The notes beneath the pieces were generated by a model. The model had not been told where the DNA came from and did not search any database. It worked only from the letters and a program-made list of their open reading frames with translations. A stretch of 64,000 nt of DNA from Bog-473 sp963809825. GTDB taxonomy: Bacteria; Actinomycetota; Acidimicrobiia; Acidimicrobiales; RAAP-2. The first letter of the stretch is position 1. Each line of letters opens with the position of its first letter. The stretch spans positions 434,001-498,000 of the forward strand of contig CAWELJ010000002.1 of NCBI GenBank assembly GCA_963809825.1. The letters run 5' to 3'. This document shows positions 33,343 through 41,644 of this stretch, piece by piece. The translations under genes and the position numbers were made by a program.

Positions 33343-34638
33343 ATGGCGCACTTCGCGAAGCCCGACGTGGGCAGCTGGACCGAGAGCTACCCGGGGCTCG
33401 GCACCGGGCCCGTGTCCTACGAGGACTCGATCTCGCCGGAGCACTACGAGCTCGAGCGCAAGGCCATCTTCGCCCGGACCTGGCTGAACGTCGGCCGCGT
33501 CGAGCAGCTGCCGCGCCCGGGCAGCTACTTCACGAGGGAGATCGCGGCCGCCGGCACCTCCGTCGTCGTGGTCCGCGGGAAGGACGGCGAGGTGCGCGCC
33601 TTTCACAACATCTGCCGTCACCGCGGGAACAAGCTGGTCTGGAACGACTTCCCGCGCCAGGAGACGAAGGGGACGTGCCGACAGTTCACCTGCAAGTACC
33701 ACGGCTGGCGCTACTCCACCGAGGGCGAGCTCACCTTCGTGCAGCAGGAGTCCGAGTTCTTCGACCTCGACAAGGAGGACTACGGGCTGGCGGCGGTCCA
33801 GGTCGGGACGTGGGAAGGGTTCATCTTCGTCAACCTCGACCCCGGGAACACGACGTCGGTGCAGGACTACCTGGGCGAGTTCGCCACCGGTCTCGCCGGC
33901 TATCCGTTCGACAAGATGACGCAGGTGTACAAGTACCGCGCCGACGTGGGCAGCAATTGGAAGCTGTTCATCGACGCCTTCGCCGAGTTCTACCACGCGC
34001 CGGTCTTGCACGCGAAGCAGGCCACCGCCGAGGAGTCCCGCAAGCTCTCGGGCGTCGGGTTCGAGGCGCTCGCCTACGACATCGAGGGGCCGCACGGCAT
34101 GGTCTCGTCGTGGGGCGGGATGTCCCCGCCCAAGGACCTCGACATGGTCAAGCCGATCGAGCGGGTGCTGCACAGCGGGCTGTTCGGCCCCTGGGACCGG
34201 CCCGACATTGAGGGCCTCGACCCGCTCCCACCGGGCCTCAACCCGGCGCGCCACAAGGCCTGGGGCATCGACTCGTTCGTCCTGTTCCCGAACTTCATGC
34301 TGCTGATCTGGGCACCGGGCTGGTACCTCACGTATCACTACTGGCCGACGTCCTACAACACGCACATCTTCGAAGGTGCGCTCTACTTCGTACCCCCGAA
34401 GAACGCGACGGAGCGGCTCCGCCAGGAGCTCGCCGCCGTCACGTTCAAGGAGTACGCGTTGCAGGACGGCAACACGCTCGAGGCGACGCAGACGATGCTC
34501 GAGTCGCGGGCGGTGACGGAGTTCCCGCTCAACGACCAGGAGATCCTGCTCCGCCACCTCCACAAGACCGCGCGTGACTACGTGGCCGGCTACGAGAAGA
34601 CGACGGCGACGCCGGTCCGGATCTCGGCCGTATCCTGA
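33343..34638 (+). CDS. Rieske non-heme iron oxygenase, alpha subunit
   Basis: A 431-residue ring-hydroxylating oxygenase. The Rieske cluster ligands are CRHRGNK and CKYHGWRY. The mononuclear iron site is in FAEFYHAPVLHAK, where the two His follow the bridging Asp/Glu region. GGAGGAAGG precedes ATG 33343. No beta subunit is adjacent; a small 108-residue protein follows instead. Electrons could come from the reductase at 28216. The substrate is unknown; terpenoid- and sterol-attacking Rieske enzymes are related. Confidence 0.92.
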   Translation: MAHFAKPDVGSWTESYPGLGTGPVSYEDSISPEHYELERKAIFARTWLNVGRVEQLPRPGSYFTREIAAAGTSVVVVRGKDGEVRAFHNICRHRGNKLVWNDFPRQETKGTCRQFTCKYHGWRYSTEGELTFVQQESEFFDLDKEDYGLAAVQVGTWEGFIFVNLDPGNTTSVQDYLGEFATGLAGYPFDKMTQVYKYRADVGSNWKLFIDAFAEFYHAPVLHAKQATAEESRKLSGVGFEALAYDIEGPHGMVSSWGGMSPPKDLDMVKPIERVLHSGLFGPWDRPDIEGLDPLPPGLNPARHKAWGIDSFVLFPNFMLLIWAPGWYLTYHYWPTSYNTHIFEGALYFVPPKNATERLRQELAAVTFKEYALQDGNTLEATQTMLESRAVTEFPLNDQEILLRHLHKTARDYVAGYEKTTATPVRISAVS

Positions 34639-34653
34639 GAGGAACGACTCCGC

Positions 34654-34980
34654 ATGCCGATGCTGCCCACCGAGTTCGCCGACCTGGAGCCGTTCGCCGA
34701 CTGGTCGCTCGAGACCGAGCACGAGCGCTACGCCAAGCGGCTCTCGAGCACGATGGACGAGCTCCAGTCGTTCTACGACGCTGCGTTCCCGCGCCTGCCC
34801 GACGTCTTGGCCTATCTCGACGGCCTCGAGCTCGACGCGTTGCCCGAGGACGCCGCGCACCTGCTCTGGCTGTGCTACTCGCTGGTGAACGCCTCGTTCC
34901 CGGTCGAGGTGTGGCGGCAGCCCCGCGTGCCCGACAGCGGAGCCGCCAGCTTGGACATGCTGATCGAGCCGGCCGTCTGA
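34654..34980 (+). CDS. Small conserved acidic protein accompanying the Rieske oxygenase
   Basis: A 108-residue acidic, mainly helical protein (LSSTMDELQSFYDAAFPRLPDVLAYLDGL) with no recognisable domain. It starts 15 bp after the Rieske alpha gene with AGAGGAACG upstream of the ATG, so it is cotranscribed. Its position where a beta subunit would normally sit suggests an accessory or structural partner; this is inference. Confidence 0.7.
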   Translation: MPMLPTEFADLEPFADWSLETEHERYAKRLSSTMDELQSFYDAAFPRLPDVLAYLDGLELDALPEDAAHLLWLCYSLVNASFPVEVWRQPRVPDSGAASLDMLIEPAV

Positions 34981-35024
34981 GCTCCGGCGCCCCGGGACGG
35001 GCCCGGGAGCCATTCGGAATCGTG

Positions 35025-35040
35025 GTTCTTGCATATGAAC
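35025..35040. promoter_or_regulatory. Inverted repeat upstream of the TetR gene
   Basis: GTTC (35025-35028), an 8-nt spacer containing CATAT, and GAAC (35037-35040). Arm spacing and core match the stronger repeat before the Rieske gene, suggesting one regulator binds both. Confidence 0.4.
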
Positions 35041-35090
35041 TGCGTGTGACCCCCTGCGTGAGATCCTGTGTCTCCCTCAGGTTGGGATAC

Positions 35091-35110
35091 GCTCTCCGGT
35101 TGTGGAGAGC
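35091..35110 (+). promoter_or_regulatory. Perfect hairpin spanning the TetR start codon
   Basis: GCTCTCC (35091-35097) and GGAGAGC (35104-35110) pair perfectly around a 6-nt loop. The GTG start (35102-35104) lies at the loop edge. A -10-like TACGCT (35088-35093) would start transcription near 35100, so the repeat could instead act as DNA operator. Confidence 0.55.
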
Positions 35111-35809
35111 GAAGTGCCGGCAGAGACCCCGGACCCGGATGCGCTGAGTTGGCGTGACCTCGCCGTGGCGCGCTCGCTCGACTCCGCCCGGCTCCGGGCC
35201 GAGAGCCGGGTCCAGCGCTTTCTCGACGCGGCCATGGAGCTCCAGAACGAGGGGTCGGGCAAGGACTTCACGGTCCAGGAGGTCGTCGAGCGGTCCGGCC
35301 AGTCCCTGCGGAGCTTCTACCAGTACTTCAGCGGCAAGCACGAGCTCCTCCTGGCCCTGTTCGAGGAGTCCGTCCGCGCCACGGCGGACATCCTGCGCCA
35401 GAAGGTAGGCGGCGAGGGGACGGCGCTCGAACGCCTGCACCGCTTCGTCCTGGAGTACTACCGGATGTGCCGGCCGGCGGAGGACGGGTCCACCTACGTG
35501 AAGGGTGGACCACCGATCATGGCCGAGTTCGCCCAGCAATTGCTCACGACACACCCGAAGGAAGCAGCCCGGGCGTTCGCGCCGCTGGTCGTCCTGTTCG
35601 AGGAGGTGCTCCAGGACGCGGTCACGGCGGGGGACATCCGTGACGATCTCCAGCGCGGGCCGGTCATCGGCGCCGTACTCGAGGTCATCATGTTCAATGC
35701 GTTCTCGTCGACGATCGGCGGCTCGTCCGTGCGGCTCGACGACGGTGCGTCGGCCGAGGAGCTGTGGAGGTTCGTGCTGCACGGCATCGGCACGCCGCCT
35801 TCGCGCTAG
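35102..35809 (+). CDS. TetR-family transcriptional regulator
   Basis: A 235-residue TetR repressor with an N-terminal helix-turn-helix (FTVQEVVERSGQSLRSFYQYFSGKHELLLALF, ~residues 57-88) preceded by a ~45-residue hydrophilic arm. The C-terminal ligand domain is unassigned. GTG 35102 has no Shine-Dalgarno and lies 8 nt after TACGCT. Inverted repeats before this gene and before the Rieske operon suggest autoregulation and control of that operon. Confidence 0.87.
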   Translation: MESEVPAETPDPDALSWRDLAVARSLDSARLRAESRVQRFLDAAMELQNEGSGKDFTVQEVVERSGQSLRSFYQYFSGKHELLLALFEESVRATADILRQKVGGEGTALERLHRFVLEYYRMCRPAEDGSTYVKGGPPIMAEFAQQLLTTHPKEAARAFAPLVVLFEEVLQDAVTAGDIRDDLQRGPVIGAVLEVIMFNAFSSTIGGSSVRLDDGASAEELWRFVLHGIGTPPSR

Positions 35810-35835
35810 GCGGGCGAGCCCGGAGCGACTGCGAG

Positions 35836-37089
35836 CTACGTCCCATCCGGCCGGCGGTAGACCCGGCCGCCCTTCATGACGAAGCGGACGTCCTCGGTCA
35901 CACCGATGTCGGCCAAGGGGTCACCGGGGACCCCGATCACGTCGGCCAGCAGCCCCGCGTCGAGGCGCCCCCGGTCGTCGACGTCGATGAGCTCGGCCGC
36001 CACGGTCGTCGCGGCGCGGATGGCGCCGAGGGGCGTCATGCCGCGGTCGACGAGCGCGAGCAGCTCCTTGGCGTTGCGCCCGTGCGGGATCGCGGGGGCG
36101 TCGGTCCCGCAGGCGATGCGCGCCCCCCGCACGATGGCCTTGCGGACGGTCTCCTTGGCCCGGGGGAACACCTCGGCCGCCTTGGCCTGGAGCTCCGGCG
36201 CCGCATGCGACACGTCCATGCCGTCGGCGAGATAGGTCGTCGGCACCAGGAAGGTCCCGCGCTCGATGAAGAGGTCGAGCGTCTCGTCGGTCATCAGCGA
36301 GCCGTGCTCGATACAGTCGATGCCGGCTTCGATCGCCGCCCGGATGCCGTCGTCGCCGTGGGCATGGGCGGCGACCCTGAGGCCGGCCCGGTGCGCCTCG
36401 TCGACGATGGCCCGCAGCTCCTCGTCGGAGTACTGCTGCGCGCCGGCCGGTCCGGTGTGTGACATCACACCCCCCGACGCGCAGACCTTGATCAGTTGCG
36501 CCCCGTGCATGATCTGGTAGCGAACGGCCTTGCGCACCTCGCTGACCCCGTCGGCGATGCCCTCCTCGACGGTCATGGGCATGATGTGCGGTGCGAACGC
36601 CTGGAACATCCTCGGATCGAGGTGCCCACCGGTCGGGGTGATGGCATGCCCGGCCGGCACGACCCGCGGCCCGTCGATCCAGCCGAGGTCGATCGCCTTC
36701 TTCAGCGCGACGTCGAGCAGGATGCCACCGGTCTGAATGAACAGGCCCAGGTTGCGAACGGTGGTGAATCCCGCCCGCAGGGTGCGGCGGGCATTGGCCA
36801 CGGCGCGCAGCGTGCGCACGGCGGGGTCGTCCTGCACCGCGGTGAGGGGGCTGGCATGGTCGGGGCCGCCCAGGAGCAGGTTCACCTCCATGTCCATCAG
36901 CCCGGGCAGGAGGGTCAGGTCACCGACGTCGACGACGACGGCGTCGTCGGGGACGCGGCCCGGCGCCACCTCGAGGATCCGGTCGCCGTCGACGAGCAGG
37001 CTGCCCGGCGCCACCAGTTCGCCGGCGTCCACGTCGAGCATGCGCGCGCTGCGCAGGTGGATGCGCTGTGGCGTCGGAGAGCGGGCCAT
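35836..37089 (-). CDS. Amidohydrolase (imidazolonepropionase/prolidase-like) lacking HxH
   Basis: A 417-residue amidohydrolase with the usual N-terminal beta domain, barrel and C-terminal beta strand (GRLDAGLLADVIGVPGDPL). The later ligands are visible: Lys in QLIKVCASGG, His in AAHAHGDDG, His in CIEHGS and Asp in ACGTDAPA. The first metal motif, normally DxHxH after LPG, is LPGLMDMEVNLLLGG, with Glu68 and Asn70 in place of the histidines. The metal site is therefore altered. AAGGAG lies 6 nt before ATG 37089. It is divergent from the CoA-transferase gene. Confidence 0.85.
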   Translation of the reverse strand: MARSPTPQRIHLRSARMLDVDAGELVAPGSLLVDGDRILEVAPGRVPDDAVVVDVGDLTLLPGLMDMEVNLLLGGPDHASPLTAVQDDPAVRTLRAVANARRTLRAGFTTVRNLGLFIQTGGILLDVALKKAIDLGWIDGPRVVPAGHAITPTGGHLDPRMFQAFAPHIMPMTVEEGIADGVSEVRKAVRYQIMHGAQLIKVCASGGVMSHTGPAGAQQYSDEELRAIVDEAHRAGLRVAAHAHGDDGIRAAIEAGIDCIEHGSLMTDETLDLFIERGTFLVPTTYLADGMDVSHAAPELQAKAAEVFPRAKETVRKAIVRGARIACGTDAPAIPHGRNAKELLALVDRGMTPLGAIRAATTVAAELIDVDDRGRLDAGLLADVIGVPGDPLADIGVTEDVRFVMKGGRVYRRPDGT

Positions 37090-37202
37090 CGGAAGCTCCT
37101 TCGTGGGGCGAAAGCTGGATTTCCCCTGACGATATACGGCGTTGCTGAATTCCGCGAGTGGAGATACCGTAGCAAGCCGAGAAGTCTCTAGGGGAGGTTG
37201 GA

Positions 37203-38420
37203 GTGACCGCAGTCATGGAGGGCGTCCGCGTCCTCGAAGTGGCCGAGCACACGTTCGTGCCGGCGGCCTCCGCGCTGCTGGCCGACTGGGGCGCCGACGT
37301 GATCAAGATCGAGCCGGTCGAGCGCGGTGACGCCATGCGCGGCCTCGCCTCCACCGGCGTGGTGTCGATCACCGGCGATGTCCACGCGCTGCTCGAGCAC
37401 TCGAACCGCGGCAAGCGCAGCCTGGCCCTCGACCTCACCACGCCCGAGGGCCTCGACATCCTCTACAAGCTGGCAGGCACGGCGGACGTGTTCCTCACCA
37501 ACAAGCTGCCGCGGGTGCGCAGGAAGCTCAGCATCGAGCCTGAGGACGTCAGGGCGCACAACCCCAACATCATCTACGTCGCCGGCACGGGGCAGGGCGA
37601 GCGTGGCCCGGACGCGGACAAGGGGTCCTACGACTCGCTGTCGTTCTGGTTCCGGCCCGGTGTCTCCCTCGGGGCGAAGCCGGCCGACTCCGACCGGCTC
37701 GTCGGCCCGCCGGCACCGGGCTTCGGCGACTCCATCGGGGCCATGACCATCGCCGGGGGGATCATGGGGGCGCTGTTCCACCGGGAGCGGACGGGTGCGG
37801 CCACGACCGTGGACGTCTCACTGCTCGGCACGGGAATGTGGGCCATGGGCCAGGCCTTCGCGCTCTCGCTCCTGAGCAACACTCCCTGGGGCGGGCCGCC
37901 GGCCGGCGCGCCGCGGCTGAATCCTCTCGTGCGGAACTACCAGACCAAGGACGAACGTTCCCTCTCCTTCTGCTGCCTCCAGGCCAGCCGGTACTGGGCC
38001 GAGCTGGCCGACGCGGTCGGCCGGCCCGAGCTCGGGACCGATCCGCGGTTCGCCGACCACGCCGGGCTGACCGAGAACAGTCTGGAGGCGCAGGCGCTCC
38101 TCGAGACAGCCTTCGCCGAGCGCACGGTGGCGGAGTGGCGGCAACGGTTGGCGGACTTCAGCGGCCAGTGGTGCGTGGTGCAGGACACGCTCGAATGTGC
38201 GGTCGACCCGCAGAGCATCGCCAACGGGTACATGCAGGAGTGCGAAACCGCGGGGGGGACACCGTTCAAACTCGTTGCCGCTCCGGTGCAGTTCGGTGGG
38301 GAGCCGGCCCCGGTGCGACGGGCGCCCGAGTTCAACGAACACGGCGACGCGATTCTCGGGGAGATCGGGATCGACTGGGATACCATCGTGGACCTCAAGG
38401 TCCGCTCCGTCGTCGGCTAG
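37203..38420 (+). CDS. CoA-transferase family III (CaiB/BaiF)
   Basis: A 405-residue family III CoA-transferase moving CoA between acids, or acting as a racemase relative. The start VRVLEVAEHTFVPAASALLADWGADVIKIEP, the NRGKRSLALDLTTPEG block and the EFNEHGDAIL end are standard. The catalytic Asp is probably in GSYDSLSFW. GGGGAGG precedes GTG 37203. It is followed by an SDR, and both face away from the amidohydrolase. Confidence 0.88.
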   Translation: MTAVMEGVRVLEVAEHTFVPAASALLADWGADVIKIEPVERGDAMRGLASTGVVSITGDVHALLEHSNRGKRSLALDLTTPEGLDILYKLAGTADVFLTNKLPRVRRKLSIEPEDVRAHNPNIIYVAGTGQGERGPDADKGSYDSLSFWFRPGVSLGAKPADSDRLVGPPAPGFGDSIGAMTIAGGIMGALFHRERTGAATTVDVSLLGTGMWAMGQAFALSLLSNTPWGGPPAGAPRLNPLVRNYQTKDERSLSFCCLQASRYWAELADAVGRPELGTDPRFADHAGLTENSLEAQALLETAFAERTVAEWRQRLADFSGQWCVVQDTLECAVDPQSIANGYMQECETAGGTPFKLVAAPVQFGGEPAPVRRAPEFNEHGDAILGEIGIDWDTIVDLKVRSVVG

Positions 38421-38449
38421 ACACGACGTCGTCCGTCAGGAGGAGACAC

Positions 38450-39277
38450 ATGACATTGTTCGATGCATTTCGCTACGACGGGAAGCGGGTCCTGGTCGTG
38501 GGTGGCGCCACGGGAATGGGCGCGGCCGCGGCCGAACTGGCGCAGGACGCCGGGGCCGAGGTGGTGGTGATGGACTTCGCCGAGGTGAAGCTCTCGGGCG
38601 CCAAGGCGATTCACGTCAACCTGGCCGAGAAGGAATCCATCGACGCCGCCGTGGACGAGTGCGGCGGCCCGGTGCACGCGCTGTTCTCGTGCGCCGGGGT
38701 GGCCGACGGCACCCCCGGGATCGAGAAGATCAACTTCGTCGGGCACCGCCACCTCATCGACCGCATGCTGGCCGGCGGCATGCTGCCGCGCGGGTCGGCG
38801 ATCGGATTCATCTCCTCGGCCGCCGGCCTGGGCTGGGAGCCGAATCTGGCCGAGATCAGGGAGTACCTCGACACCCCAGACTTCGAGTCGGGCTCGGCCT
38901 GGGCGATCGAGCACGGCTACGCCGACTACTTCCACTCCAAGCAGGCGGTCTGCGCCTACGTGGCCCGGGAGGCCTTCGGTCTGCTCAAGCAGGGCATCCG
39001 CATCAATGCGATCTGCCCCGGGCCGACCGACACCCCGCTGGCCCAGGCGAATGCGGAGATGTGGCTCGGGTTCGGCGCCGACTTCCGCGAGGAGGCCGGC
39101 ATCGAGGCCTCGACACCGCTGGAGCAGGCCTACCCGCTCGTGTTCCTCTGCAGCGACGCCGCGGCGGCGATCTCGGGGATCACCCTGATCAGCGACGTCG
39201 GCTACATCAGCTCCGGGATCACCGAGTCGTTCCCGCCCGCCTCCGCCGCGGCGGGGTTCCTCCTCGGCCGGATGTAG
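38450..39277 (+). CDS. Short-chain dehydrogenase, 3-alpha-hydroxysteroid-dehydrogenase-like
   Basis: A 275-residue SDR with GGATGMGAAAAELAQ and an active-site region ISSAAGLGWEPNL...YFHSKQA (YxxxK). The insert before the Tyr (EYLDTPDFESGSAWAIEHGY) is characteristic of the 3-alpha-HSD/carbonyl reductase group in steroid catabolism. A strong AGGAGGAG lies 5 nt before ATG 38450. It is 29 bp after the CoA-transferase stop and probably in one unit. Confidence 0.87.
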   Translation: MTLFDAFRYDGKRVLVVGGATGMGAAAAELAQDAGAEVVVMDFAEVKLSGAKAIHVNLAEKESIDAAVDECGGPVHALFSCAGVADGTPGIEKINFVGHRHLIDRMLAGGMLPRGSAIGFISSAAGLGWEPNLAEIREYLDTPDFESGSAWAIEHGYADYFHSKQAVCAYVAREAFGLLKQGIRINAICPGPTDTPLAQANAEMWLGFGADFREEAGIEASTPLEQAYPLVFLCSDAAAAISGITLISDVGYISSGITESFPPASAAAGFLLGRM

Positions 39278-39298
39278 GCGGGGCGCCGCCGCCGGGAC

Positions 39299-39312
39299 AT
39301 CCGCCGGCGGAT
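39299..39312. terminator. 14-bp palindrome between convergent SDR genes
   Basis: A perfect palindrome, ATCCGCC followed by GGCGGAT, abuts the stop of the minus-strand SDR. It lacks a loop and a T-tract, so terminator function is only suggested by position. Confidence 0.3.
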
Positions 39313-40058
39313 CAGCCGGGCCGTCGTGGCGTGACCGCCACCGACGGGATGCTCGCGCTCGCGCCGCAGCGCAGGACGAGGTCGACGACCCGGATGAGCT
39401 CCTCGACCTCCATGAGCGAGCCGCTCAGGAGGTAGCGCTCCGCCCACACCGGGTGGAACTCGGTCAAGAGCCCCATGTCCCACTCGTTGGCGAACTCGGT
39501 CATGGAGTGCCCCTCGCCGCCGGCGCAGTCGCCGACGATGACCCGGGTGAAGCCCACGGCGGGATGCTCGGCGCGCCAGGCCTCGACCATGGTCTCGAGC
39601 GCCGCCTTGGTCGCGGCGTACACCCCGAGCCCGGGCCACGGAGCGGTGAGCGAGCCGTTGACGGACGTCAGGTACGCGGCGACGCCACGGGACGCGGTGA
39701 GGTGCGGGATGGCGGCGGCCGTCACGAGCGCGGCGCCGAGCACGTTGGTGTCGAACGTGCGGCGCCAGGTCTCGGCGTCCATGTCGACGAGCCGGCCCAG
39801 CGGCCCCACGGCGGGGGCGTACACGAGCGCGTCGATCCCGCCCAGCCCGCGCGCCGCCTCCTCGATCGCGACCTCGCACGAGGCCGCGTTGGTGGCGTCA
39901 CAGACGATGGCGAGGGACCCCGGTCCGGCCTCCTTCGCCGCGTCGACCAGCCGCTCGTGTCGCCGGGCCAGCAGCGCGACGGACGCACCTCGCTGACCGA
40001 GCCCGATTCCGATGGACCGGCCGAGACCGCTCGACGCTCCGACGATCACCGCTCGCAT
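39312..40058 (-). CDS. Short-chain dehydrogenase/reductase
   Basis: A 248-residue SDR with VGASSGLGRSIGIGL at the N-terminus, NVLGAALV, TSVNGS and the catalytic YAATK. The C-terminal half (GEGHSMTEFANEWDMGLL) differs from classical members and lacks a clear substrate assignment. GAGGGAG precedes ATG 40058. It lies 34 bp downstream of the P450 on the same strand, so a two-gene unit oxidising the hydroxylated product is likely. Confidence 0.85.
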   Translation of the reverse strand: MRAVIVGASSGLGRSIGIGLGQRGASVALLARRHERLVDAAKEAGPGSLAIVCDATNAASCEVAIEEAARGLGGIDALVYAPAVGPLGRLVDMDAETWRRTFDTNVLGAALVTAAAIPHLTASRGVAAYLTSVNGSLTAPWPGLGVYAATKAALETMVEAWRAEHPAVGFTRVIVGDCAGGEGHSMTEFANEWDMGLLTEFHPVWAERYLLSGSLMEVEELIRVVDLVLRCGASASIPSVAVTPRRPG

Positions 40059-40092
40059 GGACACTCCCTCACCGTTCCGATTGACGCCTGCA

Positions 40093-41295
40093 TCAGGCCG
40101 TGACGACCGGCAACCGCTCCCAGCCGCGGACCGTCGACGTCCTGGCCTGCACCGCCGTGTCCCAGTCGATCTCCCACGACGGGAAGCGCTTGAGGACCTC
40201 TTCGAGGGCGACACGGCCCTCGAGCCGGGCCAGCGCCGATCCGAGGCAGAAGTGGATGCCGTAGCCGAAGGCGAGTTGGCGGTCGATGGCGCGGTGGATG
40301 TCGAAGCGGTCCGCGTCCGGGAACTTGCGCTCGTCCCGGTTCGCCGCTGCGGTCAGCAACAGCAGCGCGCTGCCGGCCGGCACGGCCCCGCCGTGGTGTT
40401 GGACGTCGCGGGTGACGTAGCGGGCCTGGACCGGCGACGGGGACTCGTAGCGGAGGAGCTCCTCAATGGCGTTGGGGACGAGGTCGGGTCGTTCGACGAG
40501 CTCCGCGCGCTGGTCGGGGTGCTCGGCGAGGACCTTGCCCGTCCACCCGATCAGGCGCGTCGTCGTCTCGTTGCCCGCGGCCGCCAGGAGGTTCACGTAG
40601 GACAGGACCTCGGGGCGGCTCAGCCGGCGGCGGGCTCCCGTCTCGTCCTCGTACTCGGCCTGGAGCAGCTCCGTCATCAGGTCGTCCGAGGGGTGGCTCG
40701 CCCGCCACTCGATGTACTCCGCGAACGCGCCGCCCGGATCGGTCTCGCCGTACATGGTGTCGACGTCGGGCATTGCGCTCTCGCTCAGCCGCAGGCCCTC
40801 GTCGATGTGGTCCCGGATGGCCTCCTGGTCCTGCTCGGGGATGCCCAGCAGCATGCCGATGGTGCGCATCGGCATCTGCGCGCCGAGGTCTGCGATGAAG
40901 TCGAACCCGCCGGCTCCGACGAGGGGGTCGAGGCTGCGGGCGCAGAATTCGCGGATCTTGGGCTCCAGGCCGTTGATGTTCCTCGGGGTGAAGACCCGCG
41001 CCAGCAGGCGACGGTGGATGTGGTGGGCCGGCGGGTCCTCGAAGATGATGGAGCCGGGGGGCAGCTCCATGCCGCTCTTGATCAGTTCGAGCACGGTGCC
41101 CTTGCTCGACACGTACGTCTCCCAGTCCAGCGAGCAGCGATCGACGTCCTCGAAGCGGCTGACGGCATAGAAGTCGTAGCGCTCGTTGTAGTAGAGGGGT
41201 CGTTCGTCGCGCAGTCGCTTCCACACCGGATACGGGTCGGTGTCGATCTCGAAGTCGTAGGGGTCGTAGTAGATGTCGGATTCCATCACGGTCAT
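40093..41295 (-). CDS. Cytochrome P450
   Basis: A 400-residue bacterial P450 with AFGYGIHFCLGSALARLEG (heme Cys350), AAAGNETTTRLIGW (I helix) and EELLRYESP (ExxR). The N-terminus IYYDPYDFEIDTDPYPVWKRLRDE is typical. ATG 41295 was chosen for a GGGGGC stretch nearby; ATG 41307 or 41331 are possible. It precedes an SDR on the same strand and faces the amidohydrolase gene across a 349-bp region. Confidence 0.92.
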   Translation of the reverse strand: MTVMESDIYYDPYDFEIDTDPYPVWKRLRDERPLYYNERYDFYAVSRFEDVDRCSLDWETYVSSKGTVLELIKSGMELPPGSIIFEDPPAHHIHRRLLARVFTPRNINGLEPKIREFCARSLDPLVGAGGFDFIADLGAQMPMRTIGMLLGIPEQDQEAIRDHIDEGLRLSESAMPDVDTMYGETDPGGAFAEYIEWRASHPSDDLMTELLQAEYEDETGARRRLSRPEVLSYVNLLAAAGNETTTRLIGWTGKVLAEHPDQRAELVERPDLVPNAIEELLRYESPSPVQARYVTRDVQHHGGAVPAGSALLLLTAAANRDERKFPDADRFDIHRAIDRQLAFGYGIHFCLGSALARLEGRVALEEVLKRFPSWEIDWDTAVQARTSTVRGWERLPVVTA

Positions 41296-41450
41296 GTCAG
41301 CCCCCATCTCGGGTGGTCGTGCCTCGGGCATCGCACGTGGGGCGATCCGGCGCAGCGGTGGGGCGGCCCATCCGGAGCGTGCGATCGGCGAACATGCTCG
41401 TCAGCCCTCGTGGATTCTCCTCGGTGTCGTCGCCTCGCCGCTGGTGGGCA

Positions 41451-41490
41451 GGCAAAACTAGCATTACACAAATCGAAGAAGTGTGTTCTC
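41451..41490. promoter_or_regulatory. 40-bp motif shared with the first P450 intergenic region
   Basis: This is the second copy of the motif at 24631-24670, 30 of 40 bases identical without gaps. It contains ACAC (41466-41469) and GTGT (41481-41484) as a short inverted repeat. Confidence 0.55.
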
Positions 41491-41567
41491 GTGGGCGTGC
41501 GTGCGTGAACCGAGGCGGGCCGATGGGGCCGGACCGGGCGGGTCGGGCGCTGGCACGATCGGTGCAG

Positions 41568-41591
41568 AAACGCTACTCTCAGGAGTTAGTA
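41568..41591 (+). promoter_or_regulatory. AAACGCTA motif with TACT-N10-AGTA inverted repeat
   Basis: AAACGCTA (41568-41575) overlaps TACT (41574-41577), and AGTA (41588-41591) completes a 4-bp inverted repeat with a 10-nt spacer. It matches 31020-31043 and ends 53 bp before the ATG. Confidence 0.45.
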
Positions 41592-41601
41592 TCATCATTC
41601 T

Positions 41602-41631
41602 CACGCCACACCACGCCACGCCACACCACAC
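41602..41631 (+). repeat. Six tandem CACRC pentamers
   Basis: CACGC and CACAC units alternate over 30 bp (order GC, AC, GC, GC, AC, AC) in the 5' leader of the amidohydrolase gene, ending just before its ribosome site. Confidence 0.9.
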
Positions 41632-41644
41632 CGGAAGGGCCGTC

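Larger units (their letters stand above)
41296..41644. promoter_or_regulatory. Divergent intergenic region with several motifs
   Basis: This 349-bp region carries, in order, a 40-bp motif shared with the other P450 locus (41451-41490), the AAACGCTA/TACT-N10-AGTA motif (41568-41591) and a CACRC minisatellite (41602-41631). GGAAGGG precedes the ATG at 41645. No protein-coding gene is supported in it. Confidence 0.6.
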
